The notes beneath the pieces were generated by a model. The model was given only the letters and a program-made list of their open reading frames with translations. It ran no database searches and was not told where the DNA came from. From NCBI RefSeq assembly GCF_021646685.1, contig NZ_JAKJHW010000001.1, positions 1 through 64,000 of the forward strand: a DNA stretch of 64,000 nt. The letters are read 5' to 3'. Source of the DNA: Pseudalkalibacillus salsuginis. Lineage in GTDB: Bacteria; Bacillota; Bacilli; Bacillales; Fictibacillaceae. This document shows positions 26,684 to 35,426 of this stretch, piece by piece (position 1 is the first letter of the stretch; each line of letters begins with the position of its first letter). A program made the position numbers and the translations under genes.

Positions 26684-27397
26684 TTATGATAAATGCAGAC
26701 CGCATTCGGTCTTCTTCAAATTCGTCCATCTCCCCGACCGTAAATCAGCTGCATCTTGTGTCGGCAACGTACACTTCTCACATCCGATGCTTGGATATCC
26801 TTTATCGTGGAGGATATTGTAAGGGAGATCATGGTTATTGATGTATCGCCAGACATCTTTCCAGGACCAATGAATCAAGGGACATATTTTGATCGACTGG
26901 AATTTATCATCTTTATTGATGAACTCTGTAGCTCTCCGTGTAGGGGATTGATCCCTTCTAAGTCCCGATATCCAAGCTTTGTATCCGGATAAAGCCTCGG
27001 TGAGCGGAACGACCTTTCGGATGTGACAGCATTGGTTCGGATCACGTTCCCAAAGGTTACCTCCATATAATTCAGATTGTTCTTGTAAGGTCAGTTCAGG
27101 TCGTTTCATATCAATTTGCAGGTAAGGATAGCGAGCTTTCACCTTTTCGATCAACTCATACGTTTCAGTGAAGTGGAGTCCAGTATCCAGGAAAACGACT
27201 TTTGCATATGGATTGACTTGAGAAATCAGATCCACCAATACAATTCCTTCAGCCCCGAAGCTGCATGCATAAATAATGTCATCCTGATACTGCTCAAACG
27301 CCCACCGTAAAACCTCCCTGGCCCCTTTTGTTTCTTGATCGATTGGAACTTCAAGTTTGTTGTCAGTCCAAGTTTCGTAGGAAATCATTTGTTCCAA
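26684..27397 (-). CDS. cysH: Phosphoadenylyl/adenylyl-sulfate reductase
   Basis: 237-residue thioredoxin-dependent reductase producing sulfite. The catalytic Cys is in ECGLH at the C-terminus. Two extra Cys pairs (QCCHIRK near 124 and GCEKC near 208) form a 4Fe-4S site, which marks the type able to use APS as well as PAPS. Start is TTG 27397 with AGGAGGGG seven bases upstream. First gene of the operon and controlled by the S-box leader. Confidence 0.92.
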   Translation of the reverse strand: MEQMISYETWTDNKLEVPIDQETKGAREVLRWAFEQYQDDIIYACSFGAEGIVLVDLISQVNPYAKVVFLDTGLHFTETYELIEKVKARYPYLQIDMKRPELTLQEQSELYGGNLWERDPNQCCHIRKVVPLTEALSGYKAWISGLRRDQSPTRRATEFINKDDKFQSIKICPLIHWSWKDVWRYINNHDLPYNILHDKGYPSIGCEKCTLPTQDAADLRSGRWTNLKKTECGLHLS

Positions 27398-27421
27398 TTT
27401 AACCCCTCCTATCTTTGTGTG

Positions 27422-27467
27422 AAAAAAAGAGGCAGCTCTAACCCTTTCGAAGGTTAAAGTTGCCTCT
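27422..27467 (-). terminator. Second leader terminator, next to cysH ribosome site
   Basis: On the minus strand AGAGGCAACTTTAACC pairs with GGGTTAGAGCTGCCTCT around TTCGAAA, followed by seven T. It ends about ten bases before the cysH ribosome site and lies downstream of the S-box terminator. Confidence 0.7.
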
Positions 27468-27576
27468 AGTTTGTCTAGTCAGCAGCCTTTTCTTTTAAGT
27501 GATATTACGAATTTCGCTTAAAGCATATACTTCAACATTAAAATTGAACAAAACCTTTTCTTGCGCCGTAAAAATG

Positions 27577-27604
27577 AAAAAAGTCTTCCATTTGGAAGAC
27601 TTTT
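27577..27604 (-). terminator. S-box terminator
   Basis: AAAAGTCTTCC pairs with GGAAGACTTTTTT around AAAT, right after the SAM aptamer on the minus strand. Confidence 0.8.
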
Positions 27605-27623
27605 AGGCTAATCGCTGTTTCAC

Positions 27624-27726
27624 CTTATCTACCAAAATGGGGATCCATTTTGCTGGATTTAGCACCTTGCATACTTGCAGGTTGCCGGACATCATTGGGC
27701 CAGGTCCCTCCGTCACTCTTGATAAG
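27624..27726 (-). promoter_or_regulatory. SAM-I (S-box) riboswitch of cysH operon
   Basis: About 103 bases. P1 is CTTATC (27721-27726) with GATAAG (27624-27629). Conserved S-box blocks appear in order: AAGAGTGACGGAGGGACC, GGCCC-ATGA, CCGGCAACC, AGGTGCTAAATCC. High SAM should favour the terminator and switch off sulfate assimilation. Confidence 0.95.
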
Positions 27727-27742
27727 ATTTAATTTGTTTCCC

Positions 27743-27771
27743 ATTCTAACGAGTTAAGAATTGAAAGTCAA
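27743..27771 (-). promoter_or_regulatory. Sigma-A promoter of the cysH operon
   Basis: TTGACT (27766-27771), 17-base spacer, TAGAAT (27743-27748), directly upstream of the S-box. Confidence 0.75.
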
Positions 27772-27849
27772 CAATCTTTTTATAAAAATTTATCTATTTC
27801 AGTCTCTTATCCCATGCACAGGGCTATTTTAAGGAAAATAAAATTATTT

Positions 27850-29082
27850 TTATACGTTAACAGGTTGTTTCGCTTCTAGTTCAAATGCTTCATGCAAACA
27901 CTCAATGGCTGAAAGCATCGTACTGTTATCGACGATGGTAGAGACTTTGATTTCTGATGTACTGACCATTTTAACTTTTATTTGCTTTGATGCAAGAATA
28001 TTGAACATTTTAGCGGCAACCCCTGGATTAGAAATCATACCTGATCCGACAATCGACACCTTCGAAAGATCTCCTTCATAGCTGATATGTTCATAATTCA
28101 ATTCTGTCTGATATTTACTCAACACTTCCAATGCGTATTTCAATACTTGTGAATCCAATGAGAATGAGATATCCGTCGCTTCATTGCCGTTTGTGTTCTG
28201 AATGATGATATCTACATTGATTTTATGATCAGAAAGAATGGTAAATAACGTTGATAAGGTCGATATATCATCCTGTAATCCATGGACCGTCACCTTTGTC
28301 ACATTATCTTCAAATGCAATTCCCCGTACCGTAAGATTCCCTTCCATAGAAACGTCCTCCTCTATCATTGTTCCGGTTTCTTTTTCCATACTTGAACGAA
28401 CCTCTAACTTCACATTGTAATTTTTGGCGAATTCCACTGATCTAGGATGCAGCACTCCTGCACCAAGATTCGCCATCTCAAGCATTTCATCATAAGAAAT
28501 GGAATCCAGCTTTCTTGCTTCTTTCACCACTCTTGGATCAGTCGTATAGACACCCGTGACATCTGTATAAATCTCGCATTTTTCAGCTTTTAAAGAAGCA
28601 GCCAATGCTACTGCAGTCGTATCGGAGCCTCCTCTGCCAAGGGTGGCTATTTCATCGTCATCCGTCAGACCCTGGAAGCCAGCGACAATGACAATGTTTC
28701 CATTTGCCAAGTGTCCATTGACTCGCTTTATATCAATATCAAGAATCCTTGCGTTCCCATAAGCGTTTTCCGTTTTGATCCCAGCTTGCCACCCTGTCAA
28801 TGAGATAGATTGATACCCTTTCTCTTGTAATGCCATTGCTAACAATGACATCGAAACCTGCTCTCCAGTCGAGACAAGCATATCAAGTTCTCTTTTTGAG
28901 GGATTCTCTGAAATATCGTTCGCCATTTGAATCAAATGATCAGTGCTTATCCCCATTGCTGAAACGACGACAACGACATCCTTACCCTGTTTGTAAGTTT
29001 CGATGACCCGATCAGCAACATTTTGAATCCGTTCAATTGATCCTACAGATGTACCACCAAATTTTTGTACAATTAATCCCAT
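27850..29082 (-). CDS. lysC: Aspartate kinase, lysine-regulated type
   Basis: 410-residue aspartokinase, first step of the lysine, threonine and methionine pathways. KFGGTSVG at residues 7-14 is the kinase motif; GRGGSDTTAVALA near 149 is the second. Two ACT domains occupy about 265-400 (VHGLQDDIST; VSIVGSGMISNPGVAAK). The length equals that of B. subtilis LysC; that enzyme also makes a beta subunit from an internal start, which cannot be checked here. AAAGGAATG precedes ATG 29082. Its leader has a lysine riboswitch. Confidence 0.92.
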   Translation of the reverse strand: MGLIVQKFGGTSVGSIERIQNVADRVIETYKQGKDVVVVVSAMGISTDHLIQMANDISENPSKRELDMLVSTGEQVSMSLLAMALQEKGYQSISLTGWQAGIKTENAYGNARILDIDIKRVNGHLANGNIVIVAGFQGLTDDDEIATLGRGGSDTTAVALAASLKAEKCEIYTDVTGVYTTDPRVVKEARKLDSISYDEMLEMANLGAGVLHPRSVEFAKNYNVKLEVRSSMEKETGTMIEEDVSMEGNLTVRGIAFEDNVTKVTVHGLQDDISTLSTLFTILSDHKINVDIIIQNTNGNEATDISFSLDSQVLKYALEVLSKYQTELNYEHISYEGDLSKVSIVGSGMISNPGVAAKMFNILASKQIKVKMVSTSEIKVSTIVDNSTMLSAIECLHEAFELEAKQPVNV

Positions 29083-29097
29083 CTTTACATTCCTTTC

Positions 29098-29182
29098 GTT
29101 TGAAAAAGATAAAGAAAACTTGGCAAAGCCAGGCCTGTGGCAACGGCTGAGCCATAGTTACACTTATGCTTTCTTATAGTGT
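29098..29182. repeat. Second dispersed repeat family, copy 1
   Basis: AGATAAAGAAAACTTGG, a GC-rich stretch, CTGAGCCATAGTTACACTTAT. It matches 61.9 kb in both ends (GATAAAGAAAACTTGG and ACTTAT). It lies between the leader terminator and the lysC start. Confidence 0.6.
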
Positions 29183-29186
29183 ATAA

Positions 29187-29302
29187 AAGGATTGACTCAC
29201 AAAAAGTGTGACGGACGTTTTTTCAAACCATTGATAAATGGTTGAACTAAATAAACAAATCGTCAGACTTGAGAGTCAATCCTCAAACGTCTGCCACACT
29301 TT
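29187..29302 (-). terminator. Lysine-leader expression platform with two exclusive hairpins
   Basis: On the minus strand AAAGTGTGGCAGACGTTT (29302-29285) pairs with AAACGTCCGTCACACTTTTT (29220-29201). A second pair, GAGGATTGACTC (29284-29273) with GAGTCAATCC (29197-29188), crosses the first and is also followed by TTTT. The two cannot nest. Confidence 0.7.
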
Positions 29303-29314
29303 AAATCCCTTTAC

Positions 29315-29500
29315 GTGAGATAGTTCTCCATACGACAGCAGGGAATCTGGTCGTATGACAGCCCTGTACTTGTTCAATACAGGTCCAGCCAAATGCTCGT
29401 TGAGTAAACATTTCGGCTTCGGCGAATTCCCCTTTCCTATACAATCATCAGAGCCCATCCTCTTCATGCAAAGTACTAATGGTTTTCGCGCCTCTACCAT
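29315..29500 (-). promoter_or_regulatory. Lysine (L-box) riboswitch of lysC
   Basis: Conserved L-box blocks in order on the minus strand: GGTAGAGGCGCG (29498-29487), GAAGAGGATGGG, AAAGGGGAA, GCCGAAGC, GGCTGGACCTGTATTGAA, CAGGGCTGTC and GGAGAACTATCTCAC (29329-29315). Lysine binding should promote termination before lysC. Confidence 0.92.
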
Positions 29501-29553
29501 CACTTCAATGAAACATGTACTTGAAGTGTGGCCTTTAAATTTAATTGTTTGTA

Positions 29554-29582
29554 ATTTTAACAGATGCGTAACAATGAAACAA
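29554..29582 (-). promoter_or_regulatory. Promoter of lysC
   Basis: TTGTTT (29577-29582), 17-base spacer, TAAAAT (29554-29559), about 55 bases upstream of the L-box. Confidence 0.6.
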
Positions 29583-29621
29583 GGCTTTTTTCAGATTAAT
29601 TATTTAAATAGAAAATTCGTA

Positions 29622-29653
29622 AAAAAGACACATCTCATTTTCATGAAATGTGC
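29622..29653 (-). terminator. Terminator of the VOC gene
   Basis: GGCACAT pairs with ATGTGTC, followed by TTTTTT on the minus strand. Confidence 0.6.
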
Positions 29654-29700
29654 CATACAGTCAAACTAATGCTATAGACGATGTATGCCTGTTGCTGTTA

Positions 29701-30195
29701 TCAGGTCTTTGTCATTGATTCGTATGCTTTTTGTAAATCTTCTATATTTATTTTCTTCATCTGAAGCATAGCTTTCATGACCCGTTGTGACCTTTCAGGA
29801 TCAGAGTCATTCAACATTTCTCTCAAAATAGTAGGAACGATTTGCCATGATACCCCATACTTGTCTCTAAGCCAACCACATTGCTCTATTTCCCCACCAA
29901 TGGATAGCTTTTCCCATAAACCATCCAATTCCTCCTGCGTCTCACAATCCACCAGAAATGAAATGGCAGGTGAGAAAGTAAAATGGGGTCCACCATTCAA
30001 CGCTACGAACGATTGACCCTCAATAAGGAACGTAACTGTCAATACACTTCCCTCTGGCCCTGGCCCTTCTTCGCCGTACCGAGTCACATTCACAATCTTT
30101 GAATCATCGAAAATCGACACATAAAAGTTTGCTGCCTCTTCAGCTTGATGATCAAACCACAAGTTTGGAGTGATTTTTGACAGAGAAATACCCAA
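29701..30195 (-). CDS. VOC-superfamily protein (PhnB-like)
   Basis: 164-residue protein of the vicinal oxygen chelate fold, PhnB / 3-demethylubiquinone methyltransferase-like group. Typical segments: ITPNLWFDHQAEEAANFYVS near residue 8, FVALNGGPHFTFSPAISFLV near 68 and CGWLRDKYGVSWQIVPT near 105. The group is common in bacilli; the reaction is not known for most members. Single gene with its own terminator. Confidence 0.8.
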   Translation of the reverse strand: MGISLSKITPNLWFDHQAEEAANFYVSIFDDSKIVNVTRYGEEGPGPEGSVLTVTFLIEGQSFVALNGGPHFTFSPAISFLVDCETQEELDGLWEKLSIGGEIEQCGWLRDKYGVSWQIVPTILREMLNDSDPERSQRVMKAMLQMKKINIEDLQKAYESMTKT

Positions 30196-30315
30196 ATCAT
30201 TTCCTCCTTCAATTCATATTTTCAAATAAAAAATTCGATCCAGGTACGCAAAATCCTTCAACAATCTAACATTCATTGCAAAAACAGCAAATATTGCAAA
30301 CCAGTACTTTCTGAT

Positions 30316-31026
30316 TTAAAAATTGTATTCATTTACTATTTTCCTCGTAATCAGATCATAGCCTTTTTTATTTGGGTGGAGGGAATCACTGAAATACTCT
30401 GTCGACTTTTCTTGAAAAAGCTCATTTGTCGATATGAATTTTACCCTTGGGTATTCTTTGACGATTTCGTAACTGGTCTTATTCCATTCTTCAATCACCT
30501 TCTCAATCTGTACCGAGTCAGGGAATGGATTATATAAGCCGAGAAATAGAATGGGCGCGTCTGGATTTTTATCCCGGATGATACTTAGAATTTTTCTTAT
30601 ATTATTTCTATAATCGGCTTTTCCAACTTCCAACCGTTTTTCATAGATTGGCAGTAAGCTGTGTCCATTGCTTTTAAGTACATCATTTGTCCCGATGAAA
30701 ATGATGAAATAATCTGCATTATCTAAGTTATTATTTACGTGCGTATTTTTTATTTGGTAAAGCAGACCATCTGATTGTTGGCCTGGGATTCCATAATTAT
30801 GAACAGTAACCGCTCCTTCTTGGTTTTGCGAAAGGATCAGTTGAAGATTACTAACATAGCCGTTTCCTGTATGGTCTCCTACCCCATAGGTCAACGAGTC
30901 GCCTAAAGCGACCACCTCTTCATGCTTTCTCGACTCTGCTTCTTCCTTTTGATTTAGTGCAATGATACCAGCTATGGTAGAGATGATTAATACTGATCCA
31001 ATGATAGATACTAATATTTTTTTCAT
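30316..31026 (-). CDS. Membrane-anchored SGNH/GDSL hydrolase
   Basis: 236 residues with an N-terminal membrane anchor or uncleaved signal (ILVSIIGSVLIISTIAGIIAL). SGNH blocks: ALGDSLTYGVGD (Ser nucleophile near 44), NYGIPGQQS (Gly), FIGTNDVL (Asn) and DSLHPNKKGY (Asp and His near 218-221). A YpmR-like lipase/esterase acting outside the membrane. Start ATG 31026 has AGGAGG upstream. Confidence 0.88.
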   Translation of the reverse strand: MKKILVSIIGSVLIISTIAGIIALNQKEEAESRKHEEVVALGDSLTYGVGDHTGNGYVSNLQLILSQNQEGAVTVHNYGIPGQQSDGLLYQIKNTHVNNNLDNADYFIIFIGTNDVLKSNGHSLLPIYEKRLEVGKADYRNNIRKILSIIRDKNPDAPILFLGLYNPFPDSVQIEKVIEEWNKTSYEIVKEYPRVKFISTNELFQEKSTEYFSDSLHPNKKGYDLITRKIVNEYNF

Positions 31027-31271
31027 AGGCTCCTCCTAAGGCTTAACCTACCCTGATAAAATCCTGTTTAAACCGATTGGTCCGGTATAGGACAAGTTGA
31101 GGAGCTCATGATTAAAATATTTTTACATTATTTCATATATTTTTCAAAAGGGGGAATTTATTCTGTTTACTACCAAACAAATAAACTTCTCCTAGTCAAA
31201 ATAAAGGTTAATATCTCTTGTTTGTTCAGCATTGCAGCCACCAGAAAGGATTAATTGTCCCATAAAATCCA

Positions 31272-32093
31272 TCATAAATTCGTTGTATTGTAGCTGCCCA
31301 GAATTTGAACGTCATGGCCATAGGTTTCCAGGATTGTTTTCGCTTTTGCCATATCTGGATCTTGTACCCCTTTTTGGGTTTCGACGAAAAAGCGATATTC
31401 CCCCAATCTCTTTTTAGTAGGACGAGATTCAATCCAGGACAAATTGATCGATAAGGATGAAAACACGTTCAGAATTGTAACCAGGACTCCTGGACGCTCT
31501 TCGAATGGGGTAATGACCAACATTGCTTTATTTGAATGTTCAATCGTTTTTGGAATTGTGGTAACAACAACAAATCGTGTATGGTTTTCCGTATAATCTT
31601 GAATATTTTCTTTGATTATTTGTAATCCAAATGCTTTAGCAGACCATTCAGAGGCTATCGCTCCGAATTCCTTTTTACCTTCATCTTTGACAGCCTTTGC
31701 AGCAGCAGCCGTACTGTTTAAATCTCTGCTGGAAGCTCCAAGAGATTGTATATAATCCCTGCATTGAGCTAAAGCAGGAGGGATTGACCAGACTTCCTGA
31801 ATTTGATTGATATCTGCCCCTTTTACACCAAGCAAGTGTAAAGCTACAGGTAAGATGACTTCACCATCAATAAAAAGATGGTTTCTCAATAATCCATCAA
31901 TTGTAATATTAATCGTTCCTTCAATGGAATTCTCAATCGGGACGATTCCTTTATCGACTTCCTTCTCTTTAATGGCCTCCAATACATCGATAATAGAATC
32001 ACACTTCAGCCATTCCACCCTATTAGAAGAAAAATATCGATAGGCGGCTTCCTCTGAAAATGTTCCTTTAGGTCCTAGGTAGGCGACTTTCAT
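31272..32093 (-). CDS. pheA: Prephenate dehydratase
   Basis: 273-residue enzyme of phenylalanine synthesis. The catalytic domain starts with VAYLGPKGTFSEEAA and has GIVPIENSIEGTI near 60 and HTRFVVV near 176, the T-R-F motif. A C-terminal ACT domain (GVLVTILNVFSSLSINLSWIESRP) senses phenylalanine. AAAAGGAG precedes ATG 32093. Normal length; no leader attenuator was seen. Confidence 0.93.
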   Translation of the reverse strand: MKVAYLGPKGTFSEEAAYRYFSSNRVEWLKCDSIIDVLEAIKEKEVDKGIVPIENSIEGTINITIDGLLRNHLFIDGEVILPVALHLLGVKGADINQIQEVWSIPPALAQCRDYIQSLGASSRDLNSTAAAAKAVKDEGKKEFGAIASEWSAKAFGLQIIKENIQDYTENHTRFVVVTTIPKTIEHSNKAMLVITPFEERPGVLVTILNVFSSLSINLSWIESRPTKKRLGEYRFFVETQKGVQDPDMAKAKTILETYGHDVQILGSYNTTNL

Positions 32094-32197
32094 GTTATGG
32101 CTCCTTTTAATAAGTTGTAGATTAATTTCTTTACTCTAGCTTAAATTTAGCTGCAAATCAACTTCATATGTCAAAATTATTCAAGGAGTGAACGAAG

Positions 32198-32228
32198 AAA
32201 AAGCCCCCTTGTGATTATTAGGGAGCGA
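32198..32228 (-). terminator. Terminator of the DUF4145-like gene
   Basis: On the minus strand GCTCCCT pairs with AGGGGGC, followed by TTTTT. Confidence 0.6.
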
Positions 32229-32240
32229 ATAATACTTATT

Positions 32241-32933
32241 CTATTTGAGTTTCCTTTCGATTTCACTATGTACCGATTCGATTTTTTCCGGAAGGACAAA
32301 GAGATATTCAATCAAGCCTTCTAGCAATTCCATCAACAACATAGCTGTTTCATCATCAATCTCCCGTTCCAATTCAAGCATTTCATAAAAAGGACTTTCA
32401 GGATGGACCAAATGGCTGAGAGATTGAATAGGTTTACTTAAATCAACATGCTGAGGTAACTGCTCAAATTGTTGGGAAAGAGATTGTTCTTGTGTTTTTT
32501 CACCAAGATAATTTTTTAGGACACTCTCAATGACTCGTTTTGACATGACTGCTGTTGCAGAGTTATCTTTTGCCTGACTGACATTTATGGCTGACACATA
32601 AGACCTGATAAGATCCTTCGGAATCTGTTTATTACCCTGGATTTCATCCAGACGGCCTTTTGATGCCATCGGGTCATAAATATAGATTTCGGCTTCTTGA
32701 ACGCTTTGATCTGGCCTGTCATTTAACATGATTACAAATACAGATGGTTTCTTACATTCTGAACAAAGCCCCTCAGCAAACAATCCTGTTTTCTTAACCT
32801 GATAATAATTGGCCTTCAATGTAAAATTGCCTGTTTTACTACATTTCGGACAATGACTTTTAAGGGTCTTGGCAACCTTTAGATAACCATATTGGGTATA
32901 AGATAGAATGGACGCCGGCAATATTTTTCTCAC
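32241..32933 (-). CDS. DUF4145-like zinc-ribbon protein
   Basis: 230 residues. The N-terminal part has CPKC near residue 29 and CSEC near 57, a four-Cys zinc ribbon. The middle helical region (SYVSAINVSQAKDNSATAV and onward) matches DUF4145-type domains, in which a Cys-rich knob precedes a helical bundle, often near nucleases or toxins. The C-terminal helices are acidic. No partner gene nearby; function unknown. Confidence 0.7.
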   Translation of the reverse strand: MRKILPASILSYTQYGYLKVAKTLKSHCPKCSKTGNFTLKANYYQVKKTGLFAEGLCSECKKPSVFVIMLNDRPDQSVQEAEIYIYDPMASKGRLDEIQGNKQIPKDLIRSYVSAINVSQAKDNSATAVMSKRVIESVLKNYLGEKTQEQSLSQQFEQLPQHVDLSKPIQSLSHLVHPESPFYEMLELEREIDDETAMLLMELLEGLIEYLFVLPEKIESVHSEIERKLK

Positions 32934-33082
32934 TGTGAACCTCCTAGATACTCCAAAAGAAAATAATCTTAACTACTTACTTTTTCTATATATCGACATA
33001 AATTTCCTCTTAAAACTAACATAAAAATTATTATCTTCTGAAAATAATCCTGGGAGTTAGTAAGATATCCGTACTTATCTTT

Positions 33083-33110
33083 TAAAAAACGAATAATAAT
33101 AGACGCGTTT
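33083..33110 (-). terminator. Weak terminator after the DUF948 operon
   Basis: CGCGTT pairs with AACGCG around ACTA, followed on the minus strand by TATTATTATT. Confidence 0.4.
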
Positions 33111-33135
33111 AGTAACGCGCCATATGTGTTGTTCA

Positions 33136-33441
33136 TTATTCTGGTTTTTCTACCTTTTCTTTTGTTGAGGCAACTTCCTTTTTTGCATTTGATACTGCAA
33201 CCTTATTGACCTCGTCTTTACTATTTTTAATGTTGATATATTGAGTTCTACCATTCGTATACAAGTCTTCTCTCTTACGATCATACTTTTCTTTCGACAG
33301 CGTCATAATCGATTTCCCAGTGCGAGTGCTCTCTTTTTTCAAGAATACTAACACTCCACCTAAAAATCCCGTTAGAAAACAGGAACTGGCAATTCCTAAC
33401 AGCTTGAGGTTTCCCTTAAAATTTTTATCATTTCTCATCAT
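33136..33441 (-). CDS. YtxH-like membrane protein
   Basis: 101 residues with one membrane span (LLGIASSCFLTGFLGGVLVFL, residues 13-33) and a long charged tail rich in Lys and Glu. It is the third gene of an operon with two DUF948 genes, four bases after the second. The layout resembles the ytxG-ytxH stress genes of bacilli. Function unknown, probably envelope stress. Confidence 0.6.
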   Translation of the reverse strand: MMRNDKNFKGNLKLLGIASSCFLTGFLGGVLVFLKKESTRTGKSIMTLSKEKYDRKREDLYTNGRTQYINIKNSKDEVNKVAVSNAKKEVASTKEKVEKPE

Positions 33442-33444
33442 TAA

Positions 33445-33885
33445 TCAATACTCCTGTTGTAAAGTTTTTTTAGTATTGTGCTTCTGTTTCCAATAATATC
33501 CTAGTGAAATTGCACCGTATAAACCGCTTAAGTCGCGTTTACGGGTTATTTCCGTTCCTTCAGAGGTATTTTTCTTAACAGTGTTCGTTACATCCACTAG
33601 TGATGAAGATAATTTTCTTGTAGTTTCACCGATATCTCCGACAATATAAAACAAAGGGCTCAAGGCTCTCAATTTCTCATTTACATCTACAAGAGTATCT
33701 TTGCTTGTATCAATTAACTCTCCTGTCTGCTTCGTCACTTTATCTAATTGACCAGGCAATTGTTGTACCGTATGATTAACACCCTTTATCACATCTGTTA
33801 AATTATGAAGGACCCGGGCGAGAAAAATAGTCAAAACCACAAAAGCTAATCCGATGATCAGTACACCTATTCCTACTAAATCCAT
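33445..33885 (-). CDS. DUF948 membrane protein (YtxG-like)
   Basis: 146 residues. One N-terminal span (VGIGVLIIGLAFVVLTIFLA) then a coiled-coil-prone stretch, LHNLTDVIKGVNHTVQQLPGQLDKV, the DUF948 signature. It is a paralogue of the gene upstream (18 bases away). Related YtxG proteins belong to general stress regulons. Confidence 0.82.
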   Translation of the reverse strand: MDLVGIGVLIIGLAFVVLTIFLARVLHNLTDVIKGVNHTVQQLPGQLDKVTKQTGELIDTSKDTLVDVNEKLRALSPLFYIVGDIGETTRKLSSSLVDVTNTVKKNTSEGTEITRKRDLSGLYGAISLGYYWKQKHNTKKTLQQEY

Positions 33886-33903
33886 GTCATCCCTCTTTTC
33901 TCA

Positions 33904-34311
33904 TTACCAATTTCTCTTTCTTTTTTCTCCATAAACGTGATAGGCTGCATTTCCCCATTTCATTATTTTTGCAATCTGACTGGATTGTTCCGTTACATGA
34001 GAAGAAAAATGATCCGTTGATCGATTAATCGTCTGATTTATGAGGTTTAGTATTTCGCCTACATTCTTTAACGACTGAATCAACCCGGATGTAGAGTTAA
34101 GTTTGTATTGAACATCATCAATGGTGAGACTTGTTTCCTGAACAAGAGGCTTCAATCCTTCTGCTATCCTTTCTAATTGTCCTTCCAGCTGTTCTGCTGA
34201 ATGATCTAAACTTTTGACTGCATTCGTTACACCGTTCAATAGTCTTACTAAATAAATGACTATTGTTGTAAATGACAGCGCAATCAGTAATACACCAATA
34301 TAGACAAACAA
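33904..34311 (-). CDS. DUF948 membrane protein
   Basis: 135 residues: membrane span at residues 2-22 then LLNGVTNAVKSLDHSAEQLE with heptad-like spacing. Start TTG 34311 is preferred; AAGGAGGTG lies 11-14 bases upstream. The region before it carries a possible sigma-B promoter. First of three envelope-protein genes. Confidence 0.78.
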   Translation of the reverse strand: MFVYIGVLLIALSFTTIVIYLVRLLNGVTNAVKSLDHSAEQLEGQLERIAEGLKPLVQETSLTIDDVQYKLNSTSGLIQSLKNVGEILNLINQTINRSTDHFSSHVTEQSSQIAKIMKWGNAAYHVYGEKRKRNW

Positions 34312-34337
34312 CGAATCTCACACCTCCTTGAATTCCT

Positions 34338-34363
34338 TTACCCCAATCCTATATTAGAAAAAC
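34338..34363 (-). promoter_or_regulatory. Possible sigma-B promoter of the DUF948 operon
   Basis: GTTTTT (34358-34363), 14-base spacer, GGGTAA (34338-34343) on the minus strand; the sigma-B consensus is GTTTAA and GGGTAT. It fits the stress role of YtxG/YtxH-type genes. Confidence 0.4.
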
Positions 34364-34468
34364 GTCCTTAGTTCGCATTAACTATTTTGAATAAATCAAG
34401 ATTAACATTATGATTCTTAGGGGAAGTAGATTGCAACGGCGAAAAGTATAGGTTTGGAGAGGTGTATT

Positions 34469-35326
34469 ATGAGTATTAAAAATGATGCAAAAGAAATTAA
34501 AGAGGAGTTTCAAAAAGATGATGTACCACTCTTAGCTGCTGCTCAAGCTTATCATTACTTATTATCGATTATTCCGATGTTGATATTGCTTTTGTCGATC
34601 GTCCCCTATTTAAATATCAGTTCATCGCAAATAATGCGTTTCATCAGTGAAGTATTACCGGATGAAACTTCGTCGATTTTTAAGGATAGTATTGTCAGTG
34701 TGGTTAAAACACCAAGCGGGGGGTTGCTGACTATAGGGATCTTGGGGACGATCTGGTCTGCCTCTAACGGAATCCATGCTTTTATAAAAGCGTCCAACCA
34801 AGCTTATGAAGTCGAAGAGAACAGATCCTTCCTCAAAGTCAGGTTAATTTCGATCGCCCTTACATTCGGAATGATCATCGCCCTTGTAGTTTCCATAGTT
34901 CTTCCTGTGTTCGGACAGGTGATTCTAAAAATGGTGAACGTCTTCATTCCTATGCCAGAACACATCAAGCTAATACTTAGTATTTTAAGGTGGGTCATCA
35001 GTATCATCGTCATCACTAGTATTCTCATCGTTCTTTATCGTTTTGCCCCAAACAAAACGTTGCCTGTAAAAGAAATTTTACCTGGAGCTTGTCTAGCATC
35101 TATCTTGTGGTTACTCATATCACTCTCATTCTCATTTTATGTAAGTAATTTTGGCAACTATTCTGCAACCTATGGAAGTTTAGGCGGAATTATCGTAATG
35201 ATGATCTGGTTCTTCTTGACAGGGTTGATTTTGATGATTGGTGCAGAAATCAATGTCGTCAATCATAGAAAAAAACGCCAACAGAGTCAAACTTCTCAAC
35301 AGGGTGAGATGAATGTGACTCACTGA
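34469..35326 (+). CDS. YihY/BrkB-family membrane protein
   Basis: 285 residues from ATG 34469, with GGAGAGGTG upstream; the TTG at 34454 overlaps that site and is rejected. Six membrane spans. Family marks: LLAAAQAYHYLLSIIPML (residues 26-43), the TIGILGTIWSASNGIHAF segment, YRFAPNK, and PGACLASILWLL near 210. The old name ribonuclease BN is not supported for this family. Function unclear. Confidence 0.85.
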   Translation: MSIKNDAKEIKEEFQKDDVPLLAAAQAYHYLLSIIPMLILLLSIVPYLNISSSQIMRFISEVLPDETSSIFKDSIVSVVKTPSGGLLTIGILGTIWSASNGIHAFIKASNQAYEVEENRSFLKVRLISIALTFGMIIALVVSIVLPVFGQVILKMVNVFIPMPEHIKLILSILRWVISIIVITSILIVLYRFAPNKTLPVKEILPGACLASILWLLISLSFSFYVSNFGNYSATYGSLGGIIVMMIWFFLTGLILMIGAEINVVNHRKKRQQSQTSQQGEMNVTH

Positions 35327-35375
35327 TTCCACCTGACACAAAAAAGACAGCAAAATAGCCTGATTATAATTGAAA

Positions 35376-35411
35376 GGGCTGTCTATGAGGGTATGGTACT
35401 CATGGACAGCC
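35376..35411. terminator. Strong hairpin between convergent genes
   Basis: GGGCTGTCTATGAG pairs with CTCATGGACAGCCC (one mismatch) around a 9-base loop. T-tracts are weak, but position between converging genes fits a terminator. Confidence 0.6.
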
Positions 35412-35426
35412 CGTGTTCTCGCTCTC

